From Bacillus sp. USDA818B3_A (GTDB taxonomy: Bacteria; Bacillota; Bacilli; Bacillales; Cytobacillaceae): a stretch of DNA of 64,000 nt. Location: positions 1 through 64,000 of the forward strand of contig NZ_JAABNN010000002.1 of NCBI RefSeq assembly GCF_009928415.1. The letters are read 5' to 3'. A program made the translations under genes and the position numbers. The notes beneath the pieces are model-generated. The model saw only the letters and a program-made list of their open reading frames with translations. It did no database searches and was not told the origin of the DNA. Positions 8,455 to 17,180 of this stretch are shown here, piece by piece (the stretch's first letter is position 1; every line of letters starts with the position of its first letter).

Positions 8455-9897
8455 TCAAAGCAACTTCGAGATATCAATAGCAGGAAAAGTTAAACTCTCC
8501 TGAACTTTCTTCAGTAATTCATCAACTTGCTCTTTTAATTCAAATTGATGATACTCAAATGCGTAGTCAAATTTCGTTGGCTCTTTCTTATATGGGTTAA
8601 TTCTATAATTAACCTCTGATAGTTTTTTACTAATTATTTTAGGATTACGTGAAGTTAAATCTTCAAGTAGTGAATCGTAATTACTAAGTACATAGTTAAT
8701 CATTTTTATTTGTTGAGAATATTTATTAGTCAAGTAAATCTCTAGAGTTTGCTGTTGTTCTTCCAGAAAACTCAATTTCTGTACTTCTTCTTTATTATAC
8801 AATTTTAGAATGATACTATGATTGAGGATGGTACTATCTTCCATGCGTATAATTTCTTCACCGAAACTTTGGAGTTTTTTTGCATATTTATTATATTTAG
8901 AGAAAAACTCCTCTTCAGATAAGTTAAACACATCATCTTTAATGTCTTCCTTATTAGCCTTCATAAAGGACCACATATAACTTGAAAAATCTTCTCCATA
9001 GTTTTTAACAGCAAATTCTTTTTTACGTCTTGCTCTAACTTGAAGTTCATCGTTCCATTTTTGTTCTTTTTCTTTCTCAAATTGTCTTATTTTTGCTTTA
9101 AACCTTGTGGATACTCCGTCAGCAATATTTTTAAAAGTTAATGCAGCAAAGTTAAATTCATTATTATATACAAATCCAATATCGCTTAATTTACTAGAAT
9201 GGTCATGCGGAGCATGGAACTTATACTCTTGCGGAGGGAATTTCCTCCCATATTTATCTTCTCCTCTAATATCTTTGTATCGAAATGAAAAATCTATAGT
9301 AGTTTCAGAAGTATCGAGTTTTAGAAAATAACAAAATCCTGTTGTACTAAAAATTGTTTCCACAGGGTCTTTACGACGTCTTGCTTTTTGTATGTATGGG
9401 TCTTTTGAATTGGAAAATAATAAGAATTTATCAGCGTCTAGAATCCAAAAATCATGTATATTTGCCGCTCTATAAAGATTATGTCTTTGTTCCCAATCAT
9501 TAGAAGACAATGGGCTATGTTGAAATTCAAAAGCCCACCTCATACCTTTTGCTTTTCCATTCGTATGAGTAACTAAAATATCAGCAATTTGGTGTGTTTC
9601 TGGAATATACACTTCTAATTCTACTATTGCATCTTTAAAACGTGTGGTAAGCCACTTAAACAGCATGTCTTTACCTTGCAAATGCTGCTTAGTCTCTTTT
9701 TCATAATTTGTAACAACACATTGAGCATCTGGTAGGTGTGAAAAATACGCTCCTTTTATTGGACCATTATTAAACCTTACCCCTTTTAAACAGTTAGGAC
9801 ATAATAGAGACCCTATCCTCGATAATTTCCTTGTAGATTCATCTTCGCATTCTGATGCAAATAGTACAACTTGCTCATTAGTTATACATCGTATCAT
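8455..9897 (-). CDS. CoiA-like nuclease-fold protein
   Basis: 480 residues, similar to the competence protein CoiA family. A zinc motif CPNC is at 33-36 with FSH at 52-54. The nuclease-like block has His72, ADIL at 105-108 (Asp106) and the acidic EFQ motif at 124-126 (Glu124, Gln126), followed by WIL at 151. The second half is a Lys/Glu-rich helical region of unknown role and makes it longer than typical CoiA (about 370 residues). I chose the ATG at 9897 because GGAGTGA lies about 8 nt upstream; a TTG at 9924 is less likely. Inside an island this is more likely a mobile-element or defence nuclease than the host competence gene. Confidence 0.65.
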   Translation of the reverse strand: MIRCITNEQVVLFASECEDESTRKLSRIGSLLCPNCLKGVRFNNGPIKGAYFSHLPDAQCVVTNYEKETKQHLQGKDMLFKWLTTRFKDAIVELEVYIPETHQIADILVTHTNGKAKGMRWAFEFQHSPLSSNDWEQRHNLYRAANIHDFWILDADKFLLFSNSKDPYIQKARRRKDPVETIFSTTGFCYFLKLDTSETTIDFSFRYKDIRGEDKYGRKFPPQEYKFHAPHDHSSKLSDIGFVYNNEFNFAALTFKNIADGVSTRFKAKIRQFEKEKEQKWNDELQVRARRKKEFAVKNYGEDFSSYMWSFMKANKEDIKDDVFNLSEEEFFSKYNKYAKKLQSFGEEIIRMEDSTILNHSIILKLYNKEEVQKLSFLEEQQQTLEIYLTNKYSQQIKMINYVLSNYDSLLEDLTSRNPKIISKKLSEVNYRINPYKKEPTKFDYAFEYHQFELKEQVDELLKKVQESLTFPAIDISKLL

Positions 9898-10198
9898 AGG
9901 GCATTCACTCCAATAGGATTTCAAATTGAATTAATTCTTCTATTATTTTGTTAAAGAAAAGCAACGATGTTATTTAATTAATAGAAAAAACCTTTATTCT
10001 TGCATCATATGTTTATGGTACTAGTTGAGAGATTATACATCAATATATTTCTGGTTTTTATTGTAAATAAATCAATATTTCATTAATCGAATGAGTTCGG
10101 AAAAACCATGACGTGTGGATAAGCCTGCCTATCCCGTTTCCCACTTAAGACCCAGTGAATATGTGGAAATATCCCCCCCATATCCTTATGCAAAAGAA
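9898..10198. other. Intergenic region, nothing firm
   Basis: About 300 bp of AT-rich DNA. The end next to the recombinase terminator resembles the sequence downstream of the truncated recombinase (GGAAATA followed by a C run, then A-rich, then a GAGAC-type hairpin). The two recombinase 3' flanks may share an ancestor. Confidence 0.35.
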
Positions 10199-10224
10199 AA
10201 GAGACTCCTTGGTTCGGGAGTCTC
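10199..10224 (-). terminator. Terminator of the serine recombinase
   Basis: A GAGACTCC/GGAGTCTC stem directly follows the stop codon and is followed on the minus strand by CTCTTTTCTTTT. Confidence 0.85.
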
Positions 10225-10788
10225 TTATAATTGCTTTGCTTCTAGTTCATTCTTTCTGTTAATTAGTGTTCGCTTCTTTATTCCAGTCATTGCTTCAACT
10301 TCTTTGTATGTATGAGTCTTTAGCAATTCTAAAGCATGTAGAACTTGTTGCTTGGAGTGTTTTCTTGGTCTACCTTCTCTGAAATCATCTCGTTGCTTAG
10401 CCAATGCCTTACCTTCTTGAGTACGTTCTACAATCATATCCCGTTCAAACTCTGCGAATGAACTGAGTATATTGAAAATCAGTCTTCCTGTTGGGGTGTT
10501 TTCTACTAGTCCCATATTGAGGATGTGAACCTTTACTCCTCTTGAAAATAGAGCCTTAACTCTTTGAATACCTTCAACAGCTGACCTTGCAAATCTATCT
10601 AGCTTTGTTACGACTAGTGTATCACCTTCTTGTAATGCCTCAAGCACCTTGTTGAACTCTGGTCTATCTGTTTTAGTACCTGTGAACTTCTCTTTATATA
10701 TAACCTCGCAACCTTCCGCTTGTAATGCTTGAAATTGAACATCCAAATCTTGTGCTATTGTTGATACCCTTGCATATCCATATTTCAT
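10225..10788 (-). CDS. Serine recombinase, resolvase/invertase family
   Basis: A complete 187-residue small serine recombinase. The opening [10 protein letters not shown] holds catalytic Ser9 and Arg7. LDRFARS is near residue 65 and the dimer helix with [16 protein letters not shown] near 115-130. A C-terminal helix-turn-helix ([19 protein letters not shown]) recognises DNA. Enzymes of this family resolve cointegrates or invert DNA, acting as dimers or tetramers at a dyad site. GAGGATG lies 4 nt before the ATG. I found no matching res or hix site and no transposase nearby, so its target here is unknown. Confidence 0.9.
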   Translation of the reverse strand: MKYGYARVSTIAQDLDVQFQALQAEGCEVIYKEKFTGTKTDRPEFNKVLEALQEGDTLVVTKLDRFARSAVEGIQRVKALFSRGVKVHILNMGLVENTPTGRLIFNILSSFAEFERDMIVERTQEGKALAKQRDDFREGRPRKHSKQQVLHALELLKTHTYKEVEAMTGIKKRTLINRKNELEAKQL

Positions 10789-11250
10789 GTTACATCCTCA
10801 CTATTCGTCATACATTTATTGCACTAAGTTAATGCACCTGTTGAAGCCTATTATAGCAAGGTCATTAAAACAGTGCAATAACTTTCAAGTTTTTACACTT
10901 TATAATTATTTTAAAAATTACGGATAAACTAGTTAAATAAATCATTTAACAAGTAAACAATGTTACAAGGATTGATGATGATGTATTTATTTGGGAAGCA
11001 TAATCAATCTCAATGAACCGTTTCGAACAATGTAAACATTTTACTAACACGTTTGCTCATTTATTAATCTTTAACCTAACTATATTTGAGTCGTATCGGA
11101 AATTTACTAAATGCTTTTGTGTGAATGAGAGTGGTTTCTTTAATCACATTATTGACACGTATTATAACGAATAAGACATTCAACCAATTTGGATGTCTTC
11201 CTAGGACTAATTCACTTGTTCTTGTATCATTTAATGTAACTTTGTAGCAT
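10789..11250. other. Intergenic region with a hairpin
   Basis: About 460 bp without a gene. A hairpin at 11173-11199 (AAGACAT/ATGTCTT with an inner CAA/TTG pair) lies just beyond the AlbA_2 gene and may terminate it, although its T run is poor. The upstream part probably contains the recombinase promoter. Confidence 0.4.
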
Positions 11251-11997
11251 TTAAAGAAATAATACCGCTAAAATTGTACTTAATATAGCACCAATCAACC
11301 CACCAATTACATAGTCCTTAAGCTTACTCTTTATTGAATTAGCTTCTTTCAGATTTTCCTCAAGTTCTTCAATTTTTTTAGATTGAGTTTCAATTGTCTT
11401 TGTTTGTGTCTCAATTTTTTCTGACTGAGTTTCAATTGTCTTTGTTTGTGCCTCAATTTTTTCTGACTGAGTTTCAATTGTCTTTGTTTGTGTCTCAATT
11501 TTTTCTGATTGGTTTGCAATATCATTCGCTAGTCTATCTATCGATTTATGTAGTCTATCAGATTCCTTATCCTTTTTAATTTCATCTGCATCTAATTTGT
11601 ACGCTTGTAAAATACCAGATGCAGTCATTGTTTTTACCATTTCACCCTGCCTTATGTAATAAGCACCATTAGCAGATATAGGTTCATCTTTAACTTTTTC
11701 TACCTCAACAGCAAGAAGCGATTTCCCCTTATAATTTATTTCATAAATCTCTAAGTTAGGAGAGACGGACAAAATCTCCATAGCTTTTAAAATAGCTTTT
11801 CTTACATATGTTGTATCACAACCAACAACCCCTTCTACTTCACTTATCCCAAAAACAATTGTACCGCCTTTTGTATTTGCAAAAGCCGCAATCAGTTTTG
11901 CGATAATTGATGGACGTGGTTGGCCAATTTTAAACTCAATATTATCATTTTCCCCATTTCTTATAATATCTTCTAAACTTTCAAGTGTTACCTTCAT
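11251..11997 (-). CDS. Tail-anchored AlbA_2/Schlafen-type protein with coiled-coil repeats
   Basis: 248 residues. The N-terminal domain is the AlbA_2 (Schlafen AAA_4-like) fold: NIEFK at 19-23 and NTKGGTIVFGI at 41-51. Next comes a charged helix and about three 14-residue repeats (SEKIETQTKTIETQ type), an almost perfect coiled coil. A 20-residue hydrophobic segment (about 228-248) ends the protein, so it should be a tail-anchored membrane protein with its N-terminal domain in the cytoplasm. AlbA_2 domains bind nucleic acid and occur in regulators and defence systems. The ATG at 11997 was chosen because GGGGGAA lies 6 nt upstream. Function unknown. Confidence 0.7.
   Translation of the reverse strand: MKVTLESLEDIIRNGENDNIEFKIGQPRPSIIAKLIAAFANTKGGTIVFGISEVEGVVGCDTTYVRKAILKAMEILSVSPNLEIYEINYKGKSLLAVEVEKVKDEPISANGAYYIRQGEMVKTMTASGILQAYKLDADEIKKDKESDRLHKSIDRLANDIANQSEKIETQTKTIETQSEKIEAQTKTIETQSEKIETQTKTIETQSKKIEELEENLKEANSIKSKLKDYVIGGLIGAILSTILAVLFL
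11371..11515 (-). repeat. 42-bp in-frame tandem repeat encoding the coiled coil
   Basis: About 3.4 copies of a 42-bp unit. The units differ at only a few bases, so the expansion is recent or maintained by conversion. Copy number could change by slippage without breaking the frame. Confidence 0.85.
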
Positions 11998-12299
11998 TTG
12001 TAATTCCCCCATATCAAATAAATTCTACTAAACAGTTTCATTCACATAAGTATTGAAAAGTATGAAAAAAAACAATAATACCAAATTATACCACAACCAT
12101 GCTACATAAATGAATGAAATCACAGTTTTATTAATCTTGTACAGCTATGTTTTGAACTCTTCCTATTTTAGACATCCGCCCCAAGCCACAAAAAGGGATA
12201 ACTTAATCCAAGTCATCCCCATTCTGTACTTATTTTCATATAATTTCAGACCTATTACCAATCAAGAGAAATCAAAGAAGATATATTGTCTTTAATAAA
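11998..12299. other. Intergenic region, nothing firm
   Basis: About 300 bp, AT-rich. TATAAT-like sequences on the minus strand near 12080-12090 may serve the AlbA_2 gene. Confidence 0.3.
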
Positions 12300-13043
12300 T
12301 TAATCAAGATGTCTCGCTCCTGTATACTTCTTAAAGTGAGCCTCCACACATTCCTTAGAGCAGAATTTATATCGTTCGTCGCCATAATATTCATAGTAAT
12401 ATTGCTGGTCTTCATCTGTCACACGTTTACCACAGGAAGGGTTTGAACACATAAATTGTTCTTTTTTCCTTTTATTATAACGTTGTTGAATCATGTCCTG
12501 AAATTCCCCTTGAAATTCTTTATTCCTGATGTAAGAAATGTCTTCTTCTGTTAACGCAAACCAATTATTTGTCACCATTCGATGAGTAAACATAATTTGA
12601 AGAAACTCTTTTAAGGAAACCGTATCTTCACTATAAATTTCAATCACAAAATCTAACGCTGCAGGAGAAGAGTTTTGCAAAGATTCCTTCCGTCTACTGA
12701 TTTCCTTGGTTTCACCAAAACGATAGTTATTAGACACTAACTCTTTGTAAATGAATACATACCCTTTTTTTCTTCTACTCAGAAAACGGTAGTGGTTAAA
12801 TTCTTGACGATGGTAATCAACATATTCTGTAGGTTGTTGGTTGTATTCAATGATTTCGTTATCGTCTACAATCTCGACGAAATTCATTAATCCCCTAACC
12901 ACTTCAATCGTTTCTTCCTTCGTTAGAATATCCCCGAATTGGGTGTATAAATAAGCACTTTCCGTATCCTCATCAAATTTGAGGGAAAGTCCTATCTTAT
13001 TAAATTTACGTAATACATTTTTATTAATCTCTAATTTTCCCAT
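12300..13043 (-). CDS. GIY-YIG-type (T5orf172/MUG113-like) protein with zinc finger
   Basis: 247 residues in three parts. The N-terminal region (about 1-70) resembles small DUF2283-like folds (FDEDTESAYLYTQFGD). The middle part is a diverged GIY-YIG nuclease: GYVFIYK at 94-100, YRFGET at 107-112, Arg117/118, Glu146 and the NWFALTEEDI segment at 160-169 typical of the T5orf172 group. The C-terminal part has Cys199, Cys204, Cys228 and Cys232, a probable treble-clef zinc site. The ATG at 13043 was chosen because GGAGG lies about 10 nt upstream; a longer frame to 13199 runs into a palindromic region. Probably a site-specific or structure-specific nuclease of the island. Confidence 0.6.
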   Translation of the reverse strand: MGKLEINKNVLRKFNKIGLSLKFDEDTESAYLYTQFGDILTKEETIEVVRGLMNFVEIVDDNEIIEYNQQPTEYVDYHRQEFNHYRFLSRRKKGYVFIYKELVSNNYRFGETKEISRRKESLQNSSPAALDFVIEIYSEDTVSLKEFLQIMFTHRMVTNNWFALTEEDISYIRNKEFQGEFQDMIQQRYNKRKKEQFMCSNPSCGKRVTDEDQQYYYEYYGDERYKFCSKECVEAHFKKYTGARHLD

Positions 13044-13140
13044 AAGACAAATTCCTCCACCATTATCCTTTTCCATGTCAATTTCGATGCTCATAAAATT
13101 CCGTTTGATAATGATAGTTGCCGTTCTGAACGCAAGTGAA

Positions 13141-13293
13141 GAACGAGCAACCGCCGAGGAGAAACGGAGCGATAGCGAAGTGACGGGCAGGCTGCCCATG
13201 TTTCCTCGAGAAATGATAGGCTTGTCAGCCCGTCACTCGTTCGTTCCTCCCCGACCATGTGCTAATCTTCGCTACGCTTCGATTAGACACATG
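13141..13293. repeat. GC-rich palindrome cluster upstream of the GIY-YIG gene
   Basis: Several inverted repeats are packed together: AGTGACGGGC (13179-13188) with GCCCGTCACT (13228-13237), GAACGAG (13141-13147) with CTCGTTC (13236-13242), the local hairpin GGGCAGGCTGCCC (13185-13197), and CATGTG-TAATC/GATTA-CACATG (13256-13293). The first and third compete for the same bases. The GC content is far above the rest of the island. It could be an origin, a transfer site, an operator or a structured RNA. Confidence 0.6.
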
Positions 13294-13419
13294 TATAAGA
13301 TTTCTTCGCATTAATACTTATGCGTTTTTATATATTCTTTTATAAGGAAATTAACACCAACCCCAACAACCACAAGGGTTCGGGGATTCACTTATGCAAA
13401 ATTTCAAATATCCAATTCG

Positions 13420-14721
13420 TTATACGGTAAATACTTCATCTTTTTCAAACCAAGCAACAGCTTCTCCATTTAGATACTTCTCCAATAAATCTCTCATTCT
13501 ACTGGAAGGAATGTATAATTCGATTGGCTTTCCTCGTCTTATTCTGCTTCGGAAAAGCCATTGAATCAACTCTGATAACGCCCAGAAATCTTCATCAACA
13601 TTGACCTCATGATATTGGAAGAACTTAACTTCTACTGGATTCATAAATCGATTTCCAAGGTATATACAAACTTCTTTATCTACATAATCATTTGTTGCTC
13701 TCTTAGTAATGGAAACAAACTGTTTCTTTGCTGACTTTGGAGTCAATTTCTTTTCGAAATCCTTCAAGCATGTCCAAATCACTTTTTCAGACTTTACCTT
13801 GCATTTGTTCCAGTAGAAGTTATAAGCATGACTTTTAATTAATTTAACCATCTCTTTATCCTTAACGTTTTCTGTTAACCATGCCTTACTGAATGCACCT
13901 TTTTTATCTCCTACAGCGTTCATATCCTTCTCATTGTATCTAGTAGGGTAATAAATATTGATGTTTTGTTTAAGGAATGCGACATTCTCTTGTGTTGGTT
14001 TAACATATGGAATTAGCTCAAAGCGACCTGTCTCACTGTTTAATTCCACAGAATTGAAATACATTGGCACTTCAAACATTTTGAAATAATACCGCTGCGA
14101 TTGTCCCCAGAACATATAAGTAAGAATAAAAACATCCTTGAACGCTTTGAATACTGATACAGGAAATGTCCAAAACATGGCTGTATTATTAAATATCATC
14201 AAATTATTGGTCTTGGCTACCCTTTCAATCCGCTTAAATGTGCCATCGTATTTTTCCTTTTTCCAAGAAACAAAACCATTTTCATCAACTGTAACATAAG
14301 GTTCATTACCATCATGACCAAGCAATAGTTTAATGTCATCCTGTGAAATTTGTGCTTGTACAATTACATTTGCTACCTCATCAAGAATAAGGGTATAGTT
14401 ATGAGATTTGATAAAAGTTAATGTCGCTTCATCAATGTTTGAAAATAACTCGTGAGTACTAACGATGTTTTTCCCTTGCCTTACTAATCGTTTTAAACTG
14501 TCTAGTTTTGTTACGTTGTCTTTATCCACCTCAGGTTCTGAAAACTTCCTGTTTGTAACAGCGTTCTTAATCCTTTTGACTTCAGATAAAAATGGAGTAA
14601 TAAACATAAACCTTTCTGATTCATGAGCCTCGTTCATATATTGAATTGCCCAAGAAGTTTTTCCTTTTCCACATGTAGCATCTATTATTCGAACTGCTTG
14701 GCTTTTTAATAATTTTTCCAA
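13420..14721 (-). CDS. SF2 helicase-like ATPase
   Basis: 433 residues. The P-loop ATCGKGKTS is at 15-23, Walker B LILDEV at 111-116 and an arginine-finger motif VI-like QWLFRSRIRRG near 387-397. This is the layout of DEAD/DEAH-type superfamily 2 translocases, as found in phages and plasmids, and it is shorter than full helicases. The TTG start follows AAGGGAG by 5 nt. It lies between the GIY-YIG protein and the HNH nuclease in the same direction, so the three may act together in replication, excision or DNA restriction. I could not name a close family. Confidence 0.65.
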   Translation of the reverse strand: MEKLLKSQAVRIIDATCGKGKTSWAIQYMNEAHESERFMFITPFLSEVKRIKNAVTNRKFSEPEVDKDNVTKLDSLKRLVRQGKNIVSTHELFSNIDEATLTFIKSHNYTLILDEVANVIVQAQISQDDIKLLLGHDGNEPYVTVDENGFVSWKKEKYDGTFKRIERVAKTNNLMIFNNTAMFWTFPVSVFKAFKDVFILTYMFWGQSQRYYFKMFEVPMYFNSVELNSETGRFELIPYVKPTQENVAFLKQNINIYYPTRYNEKDMNAVGDKKGAFSKAWLTENVKDKEMVKLIKSHAYNFYWNKCKVKSEKVIWTCLKDFEKKLTPKSAKKQFVSITKRATNDYVDKEVCIYLGNRFMNPVEVKFFQYHEVNVDEDFWALSELIQWLFRSRIRRGKPIELYIPSSRMRDLLEKYLNGEAVAWFEKDEVFTV

Positions 14722-14992
14722 TTTAACTCCCTTTTCTGATGGCTAGGTTTTGCTATTATTAGCAGCCATCTATTTCACTCCCTTCATGTTTTGGTTAGAA
14801 AATGAATCCTATAATGCTTAAATTGGTCTTATTCATTTTGATTTTTTTGATTACAAATTTTGTATCGTATCAGCCTCAAAATATTTATATATTAGTACCT
14901 CAATTCGGTACAGTTTTTTCATCCTAATTTAATAGTAATTTATTGAAAAAACTAGGCACTTCTAAATTCACTTTTTTTAATGATTACTTATT
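14722..14992. other. Leader of the helicase-like gene
   Basis: About 270 bp. It contains a small GCTA/TAGC hairpin at about 14751-14762 inside a GGCT/AGCC pair, close to the ribosome site of the helicase gene. This may affect its expression. No gene seen. Confidence 0.35.
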
Positions 14993-15451
14993 CTATTGTT
15001 GTGATAATCTTTTCTTTTTTTGCCTTTGATACCTTCTGCGTTGACAATCTCTCTGATAACATATTCTACATAAGTTATTAGTAAACACTCGTGGTACTGC
15101 TTCGTTGCAACAACTACATTTCTCCTTATATTGTTGACGCCTTTTTTCTATTTCGTGCTGATGTTGTTTTACATATTCCTGCTCAGCCTTGATTAATGAT
15201 TTGAATTTTTCATCTGGCATCTTTCCTTTGCGAAGATTACATTCCCTACATAGTATCTGAAGATTAGATATATCATTACTACCACCATCTGGAAGTGCAA
15301 CAATATGGTCTGCATGTGCTTTATTTGGCAAATTACGACCTACTCCGTACTCATCATGCACTTTGCATCCACAAGCTTTGCAGTGATAACCTTCTGTTTC
15401 AAGCAAGGGTCTCCTAACCTTAGCCAATTGATATGATGTCATAATCTCCAT
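14993..15451 (-). CDS. HNH endonuclease
   Basis: 152 residues. The HNH core is complete: Cys24/Cys27, HADHI with Asp48 and His49, GGSNDISNLQ with Asn63, and Cys68/Cys71 in LCRECNLRKG. A second Cys cluster (112, 114/115, 128, 131) forms another zinc site in a basic tail, suggesting DNA binding. AAAAGGAGA lies 5 nt before the ATG at 15451; a longer frame to 15514 is less likely. Such enzymes nick or cut DNA in phages, restriction systems and homing elements. The target here is unknown. Confidence 0.85.
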   Translation of the reverse strand: MEIMTSYQLAKVRRPLLETEGYHCKACGCKVHDEYGVGRNLPNKAHADHIVALPDGGSNDISNLQILCRECNLRKGKMPDEKFKSLIKAEQEYVKQHQHEIEKRRQQYKEKCSCCNEAVPRVFTNNLCRICYQRDCQRRRYQRQKKKRLSQQ

Positions 15452-15493
15452 AAAAATCTCCTTTTTATTGATTTTTTTAGAGAACGCCAAAAA

Positions 15494-15616
15494 GAGCGAT
15501 TCTACACGAATCACCCTGCAATAGACATACCTATCCCTATATAGTATAAGGGAATCAAAAATTATTATCTGTAATGATGGTATGTCCTCTTGCGAGGATT
15601 CATGTAAAAATCGCTC
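15494..15616. repeat. Symmetric long imperfect inverted repeat
   Basis: GAGCGATT (15494-15501) pairs with AATCGCTC (15609-15616), and GACATACC (15524-15531) pairs with GGTATGTC (15579-15586). The spacing between the two blocks is 22 nt in both arms. Between them ACAYGAATC and GCAA are also shared. The arms are thus about 38 bp with imperfect symmetry, and a TATAGTATAA sequence lies in the loop. It lies upstream of the HNH gene and could be an operator, a recombination site or a miniature element. Confidence 0.7.
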
Positions 15617-15717
15617 CTATATAGTTTATTTGTTTATAGCTTTATGTAATTTGAATGATTTAGAGTTATATTTTAACAAAATATGAGTCAGGTTACAATG
15701 GTAATTGTATCCACCAA

Positions 15718-15903
15718 TTAAAAAGGAACAGTCTTGTTTGGCTGTTCCTTCGGCATAGTTACTAAATTGGTTTTACTTTCTATATCTTGAAATCCATTAA
15801 CGATGTAAGAAATATAATACTCAGACCATTTTAGTTCATTATACTTTGGATTGAGTACCCATATAAAGTCGATAGATACCATTAGAAAGGACAGGAATGC
15901 CAC
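15718..15903 (-). CDS. Small hypothetical protein, doubtful
   Basis: 61 residues from a GTG start, with one hydrophobic N-terminal stretch. I recognise no family and the ribosome site is weak. Its last codons lie inside a strong terminator hairpin, which argues that the real transcript ends here and the frame may be chance. Confidence 0.25.
   Translation of the reverse strand: MAFLSFLMVSIDFIWVLNPKYNELKWSEYYISYIVNGFQDIESKTNLVTMPKEQPNKTVPF
15719..15750 (-). terminator. Terminator downstream of the integrase
   Basis: AAGGAACAG/CTGTTCCTT stem followed by a T-rich run on the minus strand. It is the first strong terminator past the integrase gene and separates it from the HNH gene. Confidence 0.8.
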
Positions 15904-16038
15904 TTTCTTAAAGGTCTTATTCCTGCTTTAATGTCATTTCTTTCAGGAAAACACTTGAGTCTGTGTCTATTTTTATCATGGTAAGAAATCCCCCATCGAC
16001 GTCTACTATTTTAATACATCCCCCATTTTCTTCTATGT

Positions 16039-17010
16039 TTACTTTTTACTAAAGACATAATTTAGCGGTGAATGAATGTTATGCTGTTTTTGAACATCCA
16101 TGTTTGTCATTTGGATATATCTACGAACCATGTTCATGTGCGAGTGACCAAGTATACGTTGTAAACTGAATGGGTCACCGCCATTTAATATATAGAATAA
16201 TGCTCCCGTATGACGCAATGTGTGAGGACTACAGCGTTTATTATTAATACCCGCAACATGACCATATAACCTCATATTGTCCCTTACAGTAGCCTCACTC
16301 ATCCTTTCACCCTCGTAAGTTAAAAACATATATTCATTCTTAAAATCCTCTGTTTCAGCCATATACTCACTTAGTAGTTTTGCAGTTTTTGCTGATATTG
16401 GAACAGTGCGGGCGATTCTTACTTTCGTATCCGCTGCCTCTAATTGAATGGTTAATTTTTTAAAATCTATATTTTTTCTTTTTATATCAACCAATTCAGA
16501 CACCCGAACCAGTGTATCTAATAGGACAAACAAAATTACCTTAGTTCTAAACCCAGTATAAGTGGATTCATCTATTGCACCAATTAACCGTTTAAACTCC
16601 TCAGGTGTAAAAGCTTCAACATTATCAATAGGTGCTTTGATTGGCTTAAAGCGTTTGTGAATAGGTTCTTGAATCCATTGCTTATCTTCATAGATGTATC
16701 GTAAAAATGCCCTCATTGTTCTAACCCGTATGTTCACAGTTGCAGGAGAGTAATCCAATTCTTCACACATGTAACTTATCCAGCAAGTAAAAACCTCTGT
16801 TGTCATTTCCTTTGCTGATAATTCTCGTCCAATGTACTCCATGAAGTATAGAAAGTTATTGTAATACTCCTTGATAGTTCTTTTTGCTAATCCCTCTCCT
16901 TTTTTGATTAACATGAATTGCTCAAACATCTCTGAAATGGAATAAGCATATCCCCCAACATTTACTACTCTCGCTTCACGTTTCACCCTTCTTAATTGTC
17001 CTTGTCGCAA
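16039..17010 (-). CDS. int: Tyrosine integrase of the island
   Basis: 323 residues, XerC/D-like. A SAM-like core-binding domain (about 25-108) precedes the catalytic domain with Arg169 (LVRVSEL), His263 and Arg266 (HTLRHTG), His289 (LGHSHMN) and nucleophile Tyr298 (RRYIQM). All catalytic residues are present. It recombines the tRNA-Sec attachment site and probably also excises the island. It starts at a TTG (AAGGGG about 9 nt upstream) some 170 bp downstream of the tRNA 3' end, in the same direction, so tRNA read-through could express it. No clear excisionase gene is visible; only very short frames lie beyond its stop. Confidence 0.9.
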   Translation of the reverse strand: MRQGQLRRVKREARVVNVGGYAYSISEMFEQFMLIKKGEGLAKRTIKEYYNNFLYFMEYIGRELSAKEMTTEVFTCWISYMCEELDYSPATVNIRVRTMRAFLRYIYEDKQWIQEPIHKRFKPIKAPIDNVEAFTPEEFKRLIGAIDESTYTGFRTKVILFVLLDTLVRVSELVDIKRKNIDFKKLTIQLEAADTKVRIARTVPISAKTAKLLSEYMAETEDFKNEYMFLTYEGERMSEATVRDNMRLYGHVAGINNKRCSPHTLRHTGALFYILNGGDPFSLQRILGHSHMNMVRRYIQMTNMDVQKQHNIHSPLNYVFSKK

Positions 17011-17180
17011 AATAAAAAACCCCTTCCATAATATAAAATTACGTAAGAGGTTGAACGGTTTTATGTATCAGTCCAAAACGGTTTTTCATTACAGCCTAAC
17101 ACAGTCTTCCATGTGACTGGTCGAAATCCGTTTGGATATAAGTGCAAACACCTATTCGGCATTACTTTTAAAATCTTAAT

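Noticed and set aside
12979..13314. Plus-strand 111-residue frame
   Set aside because: It crosses the palindrome cluster antisense to the start of the GIY-YIG gene, and its composition is not protein-like.
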